DNA from: Pseudomonas orientalis
Lineage (GTDB): Bacteria > Pseudomonadota > Gammaproteobacteria > Pseudomonadales > Pseudomonadaceae
Reading direction: 5' to 3'
Assembly: GCF_001439815.1 (NCBI RefSeq)
Contig: NZ_JYLM01000002.1
Location: forward strand, 62,001 to 126,000
Length of the DNA: 64,000 nucleotides
Shown here in pieces: positions 1 through 7,908 of the stretch. Both the position numbers and the translations under genes were made by a program. The notes beneath the pieces are model-generated. The model was not told the DNA's origin. It was given only the letters and a program-made list of their open reading frames with translations, and did not search any database. Position 1 is the first letter of the stretch. Each line of letters begins with the position of its first letter.

Positions 1-324
1 GCCGGTGGCCTGGACCTGCTGAGCGTCAGCGTCGGGTTTACCATTCCCGACACCAACATCCCGTGGGGTCCTGCGTTCATGGGCCCGATTGCCGAGCGTG
101 TGCGCCGCGAGGCGGGCATCCCGGTCACGTCGGCGTGGGGCTTTGGTACGCCGCAACTGGCCGAAGGCGCGCTGCAGGCCGGGCATCTTGACCTGGTGTC
201 GGTGGGCCGCGCGCACCTGGCGGACCCGCATTGGGCGTACTTTGCGGCCAAGGAGCTGGGCGTGGAAAAGTCGTCCTGGACCTTGCCGGCGCCTTATGCG
301 CACTGGTTGGAGCGCTATCGCTGA
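1..324 (+). CDS. Old yellow enzyme family NADH:flavin oxidoreductase, C-terminal part
   Basis: The open frame runs in from the left edge, so only the last 107 residues are visible. It is the end of an FMN-binding TIM barrel. The segments IPVTSAWGFGTP and DLVSVGRAHLADPHWAY are the phosphate-binding end of the barrel (VGRxxLADP), as in YqjM/xenobiotic-reductase type old yellow enzymes, which reduce activated C=C bonds with NAD(P)H. A REPIN follows 29 bases after the stop. It is not close to the complete family member at 34176-35303, which belongs to the NemA branch. The family is secure; the substrate is unknown. Confidence 0.85.
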   Translation, partial: AGGLDLLSVSVGFTIPDTNIPWGPAFMGPIAERVRREAGIPVTSAWGFGTPQLAEGALQAGHLDLVSVGRAHLADPHWAYFAAKELGVEKSSWTLPAPYAHWLERYR

Positions 325-353
325 GCCAGCGGGTTGTAGGGTAACCGCTTTAC

Positions 354-442
354 TGTGGGAGGGGGCTTGCCCCCGATAGCAGTGGGTCAGTCTCAATATT
401 TTTGACTGATACACCGCCATCGGGGGCAAGCCCCCTCCCACA
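354..442. repeat. REPIN (REP doublet, TGTGGGAGGGGGC type)
   Basis: Two inverted REP arms (TGTGGGAGGGGGCTTGCC and its complement) are separated by about 40 bases and can form a long hairpin. It lies between the old yellow enzyme stop and the siderophore receptor promoter. The same family recurs at 2752, 14031, 16195, 37505, 49139 and 58036. It may act as a transcript end, as REPs often do between genes. Confidence 0.9.
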
Positions 443-507
443 TTTTGTTTTTCATCCATCAGACAATCCGCGCCACGCCGTACAAAGCTGATACACGAAA
501 AACAACA

Positions 508-540
508 AATGAGAACCGATATCAAACGAGAATTGTTTGA
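508..540. promoter_or_regulatory. Putative Fur box upstream of TonB-dependent receptor
   Basis: AATGAGAACCGATATCAAA at 508-526 matches the 19-bp Fur consensus at about 12 of 18 paired positions, and a second half-site-like GAGAATTGTTT follows. The position, about 70-100 bases upstream of the receptor start at 610, fits iron repression. The match is imperfect, so this is an inference from position and partial similarity. Confidence 0.45.
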
Positions 541-609
541 TATATGATGCGCGGCGAATTCTTGGCAGGTTTGCCGCCCCATCTGGCTCATTCACTAGGT
601 TCAACATCC

Positions 610-2736
610 ATGCGTCGTACCCTGATTTCCATTTGTGTGCTTCAGGCGTTTTCGCCGTTCAGTTGGGCAGATAGTGCCCCCACCGAAAAAACCAGCCTTG
701 AGTTGCAAGCGACCACTGTGACCGGCACGGCGGATTTCGAGACGGCTCAAGGACCGGTCAAGGGCTACCACGCCACACGTTCAGCCAGTGCGACGCGTAC
801 CGATACATCCATCCATGAAACACCGCAGTCCATTACCGTGGTCTCCAAAGACGTGGTCGAGGACATTGGTGCGACCCGTCTGCAAGATGCGCTCGATTAC
901 GCGGGCGGGGTAGGCCGGGCGAATAACTTCGGCGGCCAGGGCCTCACCAGTTTCACCGTGCGCGGTTTTACCACTGCCGAGTTCTATCGCAACGGTTTCC
1001 CCGTGAACCGCGGCTACCCGGCCATGCCCGACGCCAACACGATCGAACGTCTTGAAGTGTTGCGCGGCCCGGCGACCATGCTCTACGGCCGGGGCGATCC
1101 CGGCGGCACCTTCAACGTGGTGTCCAAGCAGCCGTTGGCCGAGCGTACGGTCACACTGGGCAGCCAACTGGATGATCAAGGCATGAAACGCGGCACTCTG
1201 GATGCTTCCGGCCCGCTGGATGAAGACGGCCGCCTGGCCTATCGACTGAATGTGGTGGGCGAGGGCGGCGATACGTTCCGCGACCATGTCTCCACCGAAC
1301 GCTACGGCGTGGCCCCGGTGCTGACCTGGCAGGCTACCGATGAGACCAAGGTGATCTTCGAAGGCGACTTCATACGTAACAACCACCCGCTGGATCGTGG
1401 CCTGACCCGCTTTGCCAACCAGCGCGGCACGCCGTCGCGCGACACCTTCTGGGGTGAAAAATACGCCGGTGATCTGCACAACGATAACAACACGGCGCAG
1501 TTGCGCTTTGAGCATCTGCTCAACGACAACTGGACCCTGGGCGGTGGTTTCCAGTGGCTGGACGGCACGATGAAGGGCAATGGCGTGGAGGCCAATAACG
1601 CGAGCAGCCTGGGGGCTGACGGCCGCACCCTGCAGCGCAACTTCAACTACCGCAAGCTGGAGTGGACCGACAAGGACTACCAGCTCAATCTGACCGGGCA
1701 CTTCGCCACTGGCGGTTTCGAGCACACCTTGTTGACTGGCATCGAATACGAGGATTACGACTACAAGTCGATCATCCAGCGTTCCAGCGCTGCTTTCCCG
1801 ATCGATATCTTCAACCCGGTCTACGGCCAGCCACGTCCGGCGCTGACCCGCACGCCGACCCACGATAAAGAAAACCTCAAGACCTATGCGGTCTTCGTCC
1901 AGGACCAGGTCGCGCTGACCGAACGATTGAAAGTCCTCGCGGGCGCACGCCTTGAGCGTTTCGAGCACCAGTACGAATCCTACGTGGCGGGCGTTAAACC
2001 GTGGAACGCGGCCGACAACGCGGTCACCCCGCGCGTCGGCGTGATGTATGACCTGACCGACACCGTCGCGATCTACGCCGATGCCGCGCGTTCCTTCAAG
2101 CCGAACACCGGTGCCAGCCGTCAAGGTGGCGGGTTCGAGCCGGAGAAGGGCAAGTCCTATGAGATGGGCGTGAAATGGGAAGCGCTGGATAAACAGCTGA
2201 GCGTCGATGCGGCGATCTATCAGATCGAAAAGAAGAACGTCCAGGGCGTCGACCCGCTCGACTCTGCCTTCAACGTGGCGACCGGTCAGGTGCGCAGCCG
2301 TGGTTTCGACCTGAACGTGGCCGGTAACCTCACGCCTGAATGGCGGATGATCGGCGGCTATGCCTATGTGGACGCCGCCGTTACCAAGGACACGGCGGTT
2401 CGTACCGGCACGCGTCTGGCCAACATCCCGCGCAATAGCTTCAGCCTGCTCAACGTGTATGAATTCCAGGATGGCGCACTCAAGGGCCTCGGCCTTGGCG
2501 CCGGTGGCAAATACGTGGCTGATCGTGCCGGGCAGACCACCAACTCCACCTTCACCATGGACGCGTACACGGTGGTCGATCTGCTCGGTTACTACAAGGT
2601 CAACGAGAACGTGCGGCTCAACCTGGATGTGAAGAACCTGTTCAACCGTGAATACGAAGAGGGCTCGTTCCAGAACTTCTATGCCTACCCGGGCGAGCCG
2701 CGCACGGTGCAGGTCGGAATCGCCTACACCCTCTGA
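610..2736 (+). CDS. TonB-dependent siderophore receptor
   Basis: Outer-membrane receptor for a ferric siderophore, 708 residues from the chosen start. The frame is open from 544, but the ATG at 610 begins a normal signal peptide (MRRTLISICVLQAFSPFSWA), so it is preferred. The mature protein opens with a TonB-box-like LELQATTVTG. A plug domain follows (SITVVSKDVVEDIGATRLQDAL, then RLEVLRGPATMLYGRGDPGGTFNVVSK), then a 22-strand barrel ending in the hydrophobic AYTL. There is no N-terminal signalling (STN) domain, so it does not feed an anti-sigma system. The Fur-like site upstream suggests iron regulation. The ligand cannot be told from sequence; ferrichrome/ferrioxamine-type or foreign pyoverdine receptors are possible. 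Confidence 0.93.
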   Translation: MRRTLISICVLQAFSPFSWADSAPTEKTSLELQATTVTGTADFETAQGPVKGYHATRSASATRTDTSIHETPQSITVVSKDVVEDIGATRLQDALDYAGGVGRANNFGGQGLTSFTVRGFTTAEFYRNGFPVNRGYPAMPDANTIERLEVLRGPATMLYGRGDPGGTFNVVSKQPLAERTVTLGSQLDDQGMKRGTLDASGPLDEDGRLAYRLNVVGEGGDTFRDHVSTERYGVAPVLTWQATDETKVIFEGDFIRNNHPLDRGLTRFANQRGTPSRDTFWGEKYAGDLHNDNNTAQLRFEHLLNDNWTLGGGFQWLDGTMKGNGVEANNASSLGADGRTLQRNFNYRKLEWTDKDYQLNLTGHFATGGFEHTLLTGIEYEDYDYKSIIQRSSAAFPIDIFNPVYGQPRPALTRTPTHDKENLKTYAVFVQDQVALTERLKVLAGARLERFEHQYESYVAGVKPWNAADNAVTPRVGVMYDLTDTVAIYADAARSFKPNTGASRQGGGFEPEKGKSYEMGVKWEALDKQLSVDAAIYQIEKKNVQGVDPLDSAFNVATGQVRSRGFDLNVAGNLTPEWRMIGGYAYVDAAVTKDTAVRTGTRLANIPRNSFSLLNVYEFQDGALKGLGLGAGGKYVADRAGQTTNSTFTMDAYTVVDLLGYYKVNENVRLNLDVKNLFNREYEEGSFQNFYAYPGEPRTVQVGIAYTL

Positions 2737-2751
2737 CGCTGTACACAGTGC

Positions 2752-2846
2752 AAATGTGGGAGGGGGCTTGCCCCCGATAGCGGTGGGTCAGTCAGATTAT
2801 CGAGTACTGATACACCGTCATCGGGGGCAAGCCCCCTCCCACATTT
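2752..2846. repeat. REPIN between convergent genes
   Basis: An inverted REP pair with AAATGTGGGAGGGGG ends, 95 bases long. It fills the gap between the receptor stop at 2736 and the convergent GntR gene stop at 2871, where it could end both transcripts. Confidence 0.9.
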
Positions 2847-2870
2847 GATCTCATTTACACCCAGGGCCCG

Positions 2871-3593
2871 TTACAACGGCGTCAACACATTCATCACCGT
2901 ATCCAGCGCCACTCGCGTGTCATCCAGCTGCACCAGCGAAGCATGCCGCGCGCCCAGTGCATCACGGTTTTTTATCGCAGTCAGAATCGCCTTGTGCCGG
3001 GGCAGGCTCAGGCCCTGGATGTCCGGGCGGCGGTTGGTGATGTTGATCGATTCGCGCAACGGCAGCGAGAGCATGTTGCACATGTAGGCGAGCAGGTCGT
3101 TGCGGGTGGCGTCGGCAATCGCGCGGTGAAAGTCCAGGTCGGCCTGCAACAGCTCGTCGTGGGTCTTGGCGGTTTCCATGCCCTGGTAGGCGTGTTCGAT
3201 GGTGGCGATGTCTTCATCGGTGGCGGTGGTCGCGGCCATGGCGGCGATTTCCGGTTCGAGAATGCGCCGCACCCCGGCCAGAGTATTGAAAAATTCACTG
3301 TGGGGCGTGGACTGCATCAACCAGGACAGCACGTCCGGGTCGAGCAGGTGCCATTTCAGGCGTGGCCGCACCACGGCGCCCACCCTGGGCTTGGAATACA
3401 CCAGGCCCTTGGCGCTGAGCACCCGCGTTGCCTCGCGGAGCACCGAACGGCTGACCTTGTATTCCTCGCACAGCGTAGCTTCCATGGGCAGTCTTTCTTC
3501 CGGCTTGAAGCGACCGGAAACGATGTGCATGCCCAAGTCCTGAACGATCTGGGCATGCATGCTCTTGCGCGGCTTGGGCGGCTGGTGATCCAT
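2871..3593 (-). CDS. GntR/FadR-family (FCD) regulator of the arabinose cluster
   Basis: 240-residue regulator with an N-terminal winged helix-turn-helix (about residues 13-80: IVQDLGMHIVSGRFKPEERLP, then SRSVLREATRVLSAKGLV) and a C-terminal all-helical FCD ligand domain whose acidic and histidine residues (DLDFHRAIADAT, LPRHKAI) are the usual metal/carboxylate site. The start at 3593 is chosen over the frame's upstream start at 3641 because it lies after the dehydratase stop and begins a typical FadR N-terminus. It is the distal gene of the dehydratase transcript, 48 bases apart. FadR-type proteins bind TNGTNNNACNA; three perfect sites lie at 5393, 5467 and 15306. By inference it represses the pathway until a sugar acid such as L-arabonate or its 2-keto-3-deoxy product binds. 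Confidence 0.88.
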   Translation of the reverse strand: MDHQPPKPRKSMHAQIVQDLGMHIVSGRFKPEERLPMEATLCEEYKVSRSVLREATRVLSAKGLVYSKPRVGAVVRPRLKWHLLDPDVLSWLMQSTPHSEFFNTLAGVRRILEPEIAAMAATTATDEDIATIEHAYQGMETAKTHDELLQADLDFHRAIADATRNDLLAYMCNMLSLPLRESINITNRRPDIQGLSLPRHKAILTAIKNRDALGARHASLVQLDDTRVALDTVMNVLTPL

Positions 3594-3641
3594 AACGACG
3601 GGCAGGCTCTGGCTTAGATTCGCCGCATCATAGCATCCCAA

Positions 3642-5378
3642 TTAGTGGGAATGCCGTGGGACTTCGGCGCCACGGCAGCCCACCAGGAAGTCGAAGTCGC
3701 AGCCCTGGTCGGCCTGCAGCACATGGTCGATGTACAGCTGGCGATAGCCGCCGACGATGAGTTTTTCGGTGGGCGCCAGGTCCGCCATGCGCGCCGCCAG
3801 CTCTGCGTCGGGGATGTCCAGGTGCAGACGGCCGTTGGCGCAGTCCAGTTCGATCCAATCGCCTTCCTTCACCGCGGCCAACGGCCCGCCGGCAGCGGCT
3901 TCCGGGGCCACGTGCAGCACCACCGTGCCGTAAGCGGTGCCGCTCATGCGCGCATCGGAAATGCGCACCATATCCGTCACGCCCTGGGCCAGCAGCTTGG
4001 CCGGCAGGCCCATGTTGCCGACTTCGGCCATGCCTGGGTAACCCTTGGGCCCGCAGTTTTTCATGACCAGGATCGAGTTGGCGTCCACGTCCAGCTCCGG
4101 GTCGTTGATGCGTGCCTTGTACATGTCGAAGTTTTCGAACACTACCGCGCGGCCACGGTGCTGCATCAGCTCCGCGCTGGCGGCGGAGGGCTTGAGCACC
4201 GCACCCAGGGGCGCCAGGTTGCCGCGCAGCACGCAGATGCCACCGTCGGCGCGGATCGGGTTGTCGAGGGTGCGGATCACTTCATCCTGGCCGTAGATCG
4301 GCGAATCCTTGGTGTTCTCGCCCAGGGACTTGCCATTCACGGTCAAGGCATTCGGGTGCGGGATCAGGTTGGCTTCACCGAGACGGCGCAATACGGCGGG
4401 CAGGCCGCCGGCGTAGTAGAACTCTTCCATCAGGAAGCGCCCCGACGGCTGCAAGTCGACGATGGTCGGCATGCCGCGCCCGATGCGGGTCCAGTCATCC
4501 AGGTCGAGCTCGACGCCGATGCGCCCGGCGATGGCTTTCAAGTGAATCACCGCGTTGGTCGAACCGCCAATGGCGGCGTTCACGCGGATCGCGTTTTCGA
4601 AGGCTTCCTTGGTGAGGATCTTCGAGAGTTTCAAATCTTCGCGCACCATCTCCACCGCGCGCATGCCCGACATGTGCGCCAGTACATAACGCCGCGCATC
4701 CACCGCCGGGATCGCCGCGTTGTGGGGCAGGGACGTACCCAGCGCCTCGGCCATGCAGGCCATGGTCGACGCGGTGCCCATGGTGTTGCAGGTGCCCGCC
4801 GAGCGCGACATGCCGCCTTCGGCCGCAAGGAAATCATCCAGGGTAATAGTGCCGGCCTTGACCTGTTCGCTGAGCTGCCACACCACCGTGCCCGAGCCGA
4901 TGTCCTGGCCCTTGTGCTTGCCGTTGAGCATCGGCCCGCCGGTGACGACGATAGCCGGCACATCGCAACTGGCGGCGCCCATCAGCAGCGCCGGGGTGGT
5001 TTTGTCGCAGCCGGTCAGCAGCACCACGCCGTCAATCGGGTTGCCGCGAATCGCTTCTTCCACGTCCATGCTCGCCAGGTTGCGCGTGAGCATGGCGGTA
5101 GGGCGCAGGTTGGATTCGCCATTGGAGAACACCGGGAATTCCACCGGGAAGCCACCGGCTTCGATCACGCCGCGTTTGACGTGCTCGGCGATCTGGCGGA
5201 AATGCGCGTTGCACGGGGTCAGCTCCGACCAGGTGTTGCAGATGCCGATGATCGGCTTGCCATGGAACTGATGGTCGGCAATGCCCTGGTTCTTCATCCA
5301 GCTGCGGTACATGAAGCCGTTCTTGTCGGCAGTACCGAACCACTGGGCGGAGCGTAGGCCGGGCTTTTTATCAGACAT
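3642..5378 (-). CDS. IlvD/Edd-family sugar-acid dehydratase, probable L-arabonate dehydratase
   Basis: 578 residues, normal length for pentonate dehydratases. It would convert L-arabonate to 2-keto-3-deoxy-L-arabonate in the cytoplasm. The three cysteines that bind the iron-sulfur cluster are visible: Cys47 (GICNTW), Cys124 (LTGCDKTTPA) and Cys197 (SAGTCNTMGTAST). The C-terminal swivel domain carries the active-site motif DARMSGTAYG. The start at 5378 (MSDKKPGLRS) is used rather than the in-frame ATG 57 bases upstream, which lies inside the promoter region. It is read divergently from the rest of the pathway and cotranscribed with the GntR regulator. D-xylonate or D-fuconate dehydratase are alternatives from sequence alone; the AraFGH neighbours favour arabonate. 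Confidence 0.88.
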   Translation of the reverse strand: MSDKKPGLRSAQWFGTADKNGFMYRSWMKNQGIADHQFHGKPIIGICNTWSELTPCNAHFRQIAEHVKRGVIEAGGFPVEFPVFSNGESNLRPTAMLTRNLASMDVEEAIRGNPIDGVVLLTGCDKTTPALLMGAASCDVPAIVVTGGPMLNGKHKGQDIGSGTVVWQLSEQVKAGTITLDDFLAAEGGMSRSAGTCNTMGTASTMACMAEALGTSLPHNAAIPAVDARRYVLAHMSGMRAVEMVREDLKLSKILTKEAFENAIRVNAAIGGSTNAVIHLKAIAGRIGVELDLDDWTRIGRGMPTIVDLQPSGRFLMEEFYYAGGLPAVLRRLGEANLIPHPNALTVNGKSLGENTKDSPIYGQDEVIRTLDNPIRADGGICVLRGNLAPLGAVLKPSAASAELMQHRGRAVVFENFDMYKARINDPELDVDANSILVMKNCGPKGYPGMAEVGNMGLPAKLLAQGVTDMVRISDARMSGTAYGTVVLHVAPEAAAGGPLAAVKEGDWIELDCANGRLHLDIPDAELAARMADLAPTEKLIVGGYRQLYIDHVLQADQGCDFDFLVGCRGAEVPRHSH

Positions 5379-5392
5379 GATCGATTCTCTTA

Positions 5393-5403
5393 TTGTATGA
5401 CTA
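5393..5403. promoter_or_regulatory. FadR-type operator 1 (TTGTATGACTA)
   Basis: Perfect match to the FadR-subfamily operator TNGTNNNACNA, 15 bases upstream of the dehydratase start, where a bound repressor would block that promoter. Predicted target of the regulator at 2871-3593. Confidence 0.6.
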
Positions 5404-5466
5404 TATGTTCTAACCGTGGCTAAACATAAGCGCAAAGACCAAGCTTTGGAAGAGTTGTTTTGTAAA

Positions 5467-5477
5467 TAGTCCTACTA
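5467..5477. promoter_or_regulatory. FadR-type operator 2 (TAGTCCTACTA)
   Basis: Second perfect TNGTNNNACNA in the same divergent promoter region, within the larger palindrome ATAGT-CCT-ACTAT. It shares AATAGT-Y-CTACTA with the third site at 15306. Well placed to control the MFS-led operon that starts at 5571. Confidence 0.65.
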
Positions 5478-5570
5478 TATAGTCTTTCTCAACTGAGGTA
5501 TGACCCTGGCGGATTTTCGCGAGAGGCGTCCCCCGAGCTTCTATAAAAACAACAATCGGAGATCGACCCC

Positions 5571-6893
5571 ATGAGCCAGGAACTGCGGCTTATTCGGCGC
5601 ATCACGCTGAAACTGATTCCCTTCCTGATCCTGCTGTACCTGATTGCCTACGTGGACCGTTCCGCCGTGGGTTTCGCCAAGCTGCACATGGGCGCCGACG
5701 TCGGCATCGGCGATGCGGCCTATGGCCTGGGCGCGGGGTTGTTCTTCATTGGCTACTTCCTGTTCGAGATTCCCAGCAACCTGATGCTCGACCGCTTCGG
5801 CGCGCGGCGCTGGTTTGCGCGCATCATGATCACCTGGGGCACCATCACCATCGGCATGGCCTTTGTGCAGGGGCCGCACAGCTTCTACGTGATGCGCTTT
5901 CTGCTCGGCGCGGCCGAGGCGGGGTTCTTTCCGGGCGTGCTGTACTACATCACCCAGTGGTTCCCCGTGCGCCATCGCGGCAAGATCCTCGGGCTGTTCA
6001 TTCTCTCCCAACCCATCGCCATGATGATCACCGGCCCGGTGTCCGGTGGCCTGCTGGGCATGGACGGCATCCTCGGCCTGCACGGCTGGCAGTGGCTGTT
6101 TATCGTGATCGGCACCCCGGCGATCCTGCTGACCTGGCCGGTGCTGCGCTACCTGCCGGACGGTCCCAAACAGGTCAAGTGGATGAGCGCGGAAGAAAAG
6201 GCCTGGCTCACGGGTGAGTTGGACAAAGACCTGCAAGCCTACGGCCAGACCCGCCACGGCAACCCGCTGCATGCGCTGAAAGACAAGCGCGTGTTGCTGC
6301 TGGCGCTGTTCTACCTGCCGGTGACCTTGAGCATCTACGGCCTGGGCCTGTGGCTGCCGACCTTGATCAAGCAGTTCGGCGGCAGCGACCTCACCACCGG
6401 CTTTATCTCCGCCGTGCCCTACATTTTCGGCATCATTGGTTTGCTGATCATTCCGCGCAGTTCCGACCGTTTGAATGATCGCTACGGCCACCTCGCCGTG
6501 CTCTATGTGCTGGGCGCCATCGGCCTGTTCTCAAGTGCCTGGCTGAGTGCGCCGGTGCTGCAAATGGCGGCGCTGTGCCTGGCGGCATTCGCCATGTTTT
6601 CCTGCACGGCGGTGTTCTGGACCCTGCCGGGGCGCTTCTTCGCCGGCGCCAGTGCGGCGGCCGGTATCGCCTTGATCAATTCGGTGGGCAACCTGGGCGG
6701 CTATATCGGCCCGTTCGTGATCGGTGCGCTCAAGGAATACACCGGCAACCTGGCGTCGGGCTTGTACTTTCTGTCTGCGGTGATGGTGTTCGGGCTGGTG
6801 TTGACCGGCGTGGTCTACCGCGTGCTGGAGCGCAAGCATGTACTGCCTGTCGACCAATTCGCCGCCAGTGCCCGTGGCGCTACACGATCTTAA
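5571..6893 (+). CDS. MFS transporter of the anion:cation symporter type (sugar acid uptake)
   Basis: 440 residues with about 12 hydrophobic segments. The N-terminal LILLYLIAYVDRSAVGFAKL, the loop NLMLDRFGARRWFARIM and the motif GAAEAGFFPGVLYYITQWFP are characteristic of the ACS family, which imports organic anions such as galactonate, glucarate and phthalate by proton symport. It leads the plus-strand catabolic operon directly after two FadR-type operators. The likely substrate is the acid intermediate itself (L-arabonate or a related aldonate), which would let the cell use both sugar and acid; this is inference from context. Gap of 14 bases to the next gene. Confidence 0.85.
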   Translation: MSQELRLIRRITLKLIPFLILLYLIAYVDRSAVGFAKLHMGADVGIGDAAYGLGAGLFFIGYFLFEIPSNLMLDRFGARRWFARIMITWGTITIGMAFVQGPHSFYVMRFLLGAAEAGFFPGVLYYITQWFPVRHRGKILGLFILSQPIAMMITGPVSGGLLGMDGILGLHGWQWLFIVIGTPAILLTWPVLRYLPDGPKQVKWMSAEEKAWLTGELDKDLQAYGQTRHGNPLHALKDKRVLLLALFYLPVTLSIYGLGLWLPTLIKQFGGSDLTTGFISAVPYIFGIIGLLIIPRSSDRLNDRYGHLAVLYVLGAIGLFSSAWLSAPVLQMAALCLAAFAMFSCTAVFWTLPGRFFAGASAAAGIALINSVGNLGGYIGPFVIGALKEYTGNLASGLYFLSAVMVFGLVLTGVVYRVLERKHVLPVDQFAASARGATRS

Positions 6894-6907
6894 TCTGGAG
6901 AACATTC

Positions 6908-7897
6908 ATGCGTTTAGTTCAGTTCGAGTCAAGCAATGGCGAACGCCGCGTCGGCGTTGTCGAGGGCAGCCAACTGCGTGAGGTGCGCACGGCGCGCAGC
7001 GTGCGCGAGTTGGCCCTGGCCGCCATCGAAGCGGGCGTGGGCCTGGAACAACAGGTGAACAGCCTCGGTCTGGGCGACAGCCACGACTACGCACGCCTGC
7101 TGGCCGACCTGAAGGTCCTGCCGCCGCTGGATCACCCGGACCCTGCGCACATGCTGATCAGCGGCACCGGCTTGACGCACCTGGGCAGCGCCTCGGCACG
7201 CGACAAGATGCACCAGGCCGGCGACGAGACCGCCTTGACCGACACCATGCGTATCTTCAAATGGGGCGTGGAGGGCGGCAAACCAGCCGCTGGCCACGCG
7301 GGCGTGCAACCGGAGTGGTTCTACAAGGGCGACGGCAGCACCGTCGTGCGCCCGGGCGCCGCCTTCCCGGTGCCGCCGTTTGCCGAAGATGCCGGTGAAG
7401 AGCCGGAAATCGGCGGCCTTTACGTCATCGGCCCGGACAGCAAGCCCTATCGTGTGGGCTTTGCGGTGGGCAACGAGTTCTCCGACCACATCATGGAGCG
7501 CAAGAACTACCTGTACCTGGCCCATTCCAAACTGCGCAGTTGCAGCTATGGCCCCGAGGTGCGCGTGGGCGACTTGCCCCAGCATTTGTCGGGCACCAGC
7601 CGTATCCTGCGCAACGGCGAGGAAATCTGGCGGAACGAATTCCTCAGTGGCGAGGCCAATATGTGCCACAGCCTGGAAAACCTCGAATACCACCATTTCA
7701 AATACCGCCAGTTCCTCAAGCCCGGCGATGTGCATATTCACTTCTTCGGCACCGCCACGCTGTCATTTGCCGACGGTATACGTACCCAGGCCGGCGACGT
7801 GTTCGAGATCAGCCAGGCTGAGTTCGGCGCGCCGCTGGTCAACCGTGTCGGCAGCAGCGATGCGGCATTCGAACCCGGTAACGTCATCACCCTTTAA
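6908..7897 (+). CDS. AraD1-family FAH-fold protein, probable 2-keto-3-deoxy-L-arabonate dehydratase
   Basis: 329 residues of the AraD1/GguC family, part of the fumarylacetoacetate hydrolase superfamily. It would dehydrate 2-keto-3-deoxy-L-arabonate to 2-ketoglutarate semialdehyde. Visible features are the family stretch MLISGTGLTHLGSASARDKMHQ, the acidic metal-binding region GEEPEIGGLYVIG and the C-terminal GDVHIHFFGTATLSFADG. It sits between the transporter (14 bases) and the aldehyde dehydrogenase (11 bases), as expected for consecutive pathway steps. The family assignment is firm; the exact reaction comes from the family and context. Confidence 0.85.
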   Translation: MRLVQFESSNGERRVGVVEGSQLREVRTARSVRELALAAIEAGVGLEQQVNSLGLGDSHDYARLLADLKVLPPLDHPDPAHMLISGTGLTHLGSASARDKMHQAGDETALTDTMRIFKWGVEGGKPAAGHAGVQPEWFYKGDGSTVVRPGAAFPVPPFAEDAGEEPEIGGLYVIGPDSKPYRVGFAVGNEFSDHIMERKNYLYLAHSKLRSCSYGPEVRVGDLPQHLSGTSRILRNGEEIWRNEFLSGEANMCHSLENLEYHHFKYRQFLKPGDVHIHFFGTATLSFADGIRTQAGDVFEISQAEFGAPLVNRVGSSDAAFEPGNVITL

Positions 7898-7908
7898 AGG
7901 AGAGCCTC

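Noticed and set aside
3645..5357. A 570-codon frame antisense to the dehydratase gene
   Set aside because: Composition is His/Arg/Gln-rich with no domain; the opposite strand encodes a full dehydratase with its cysteine ligands.
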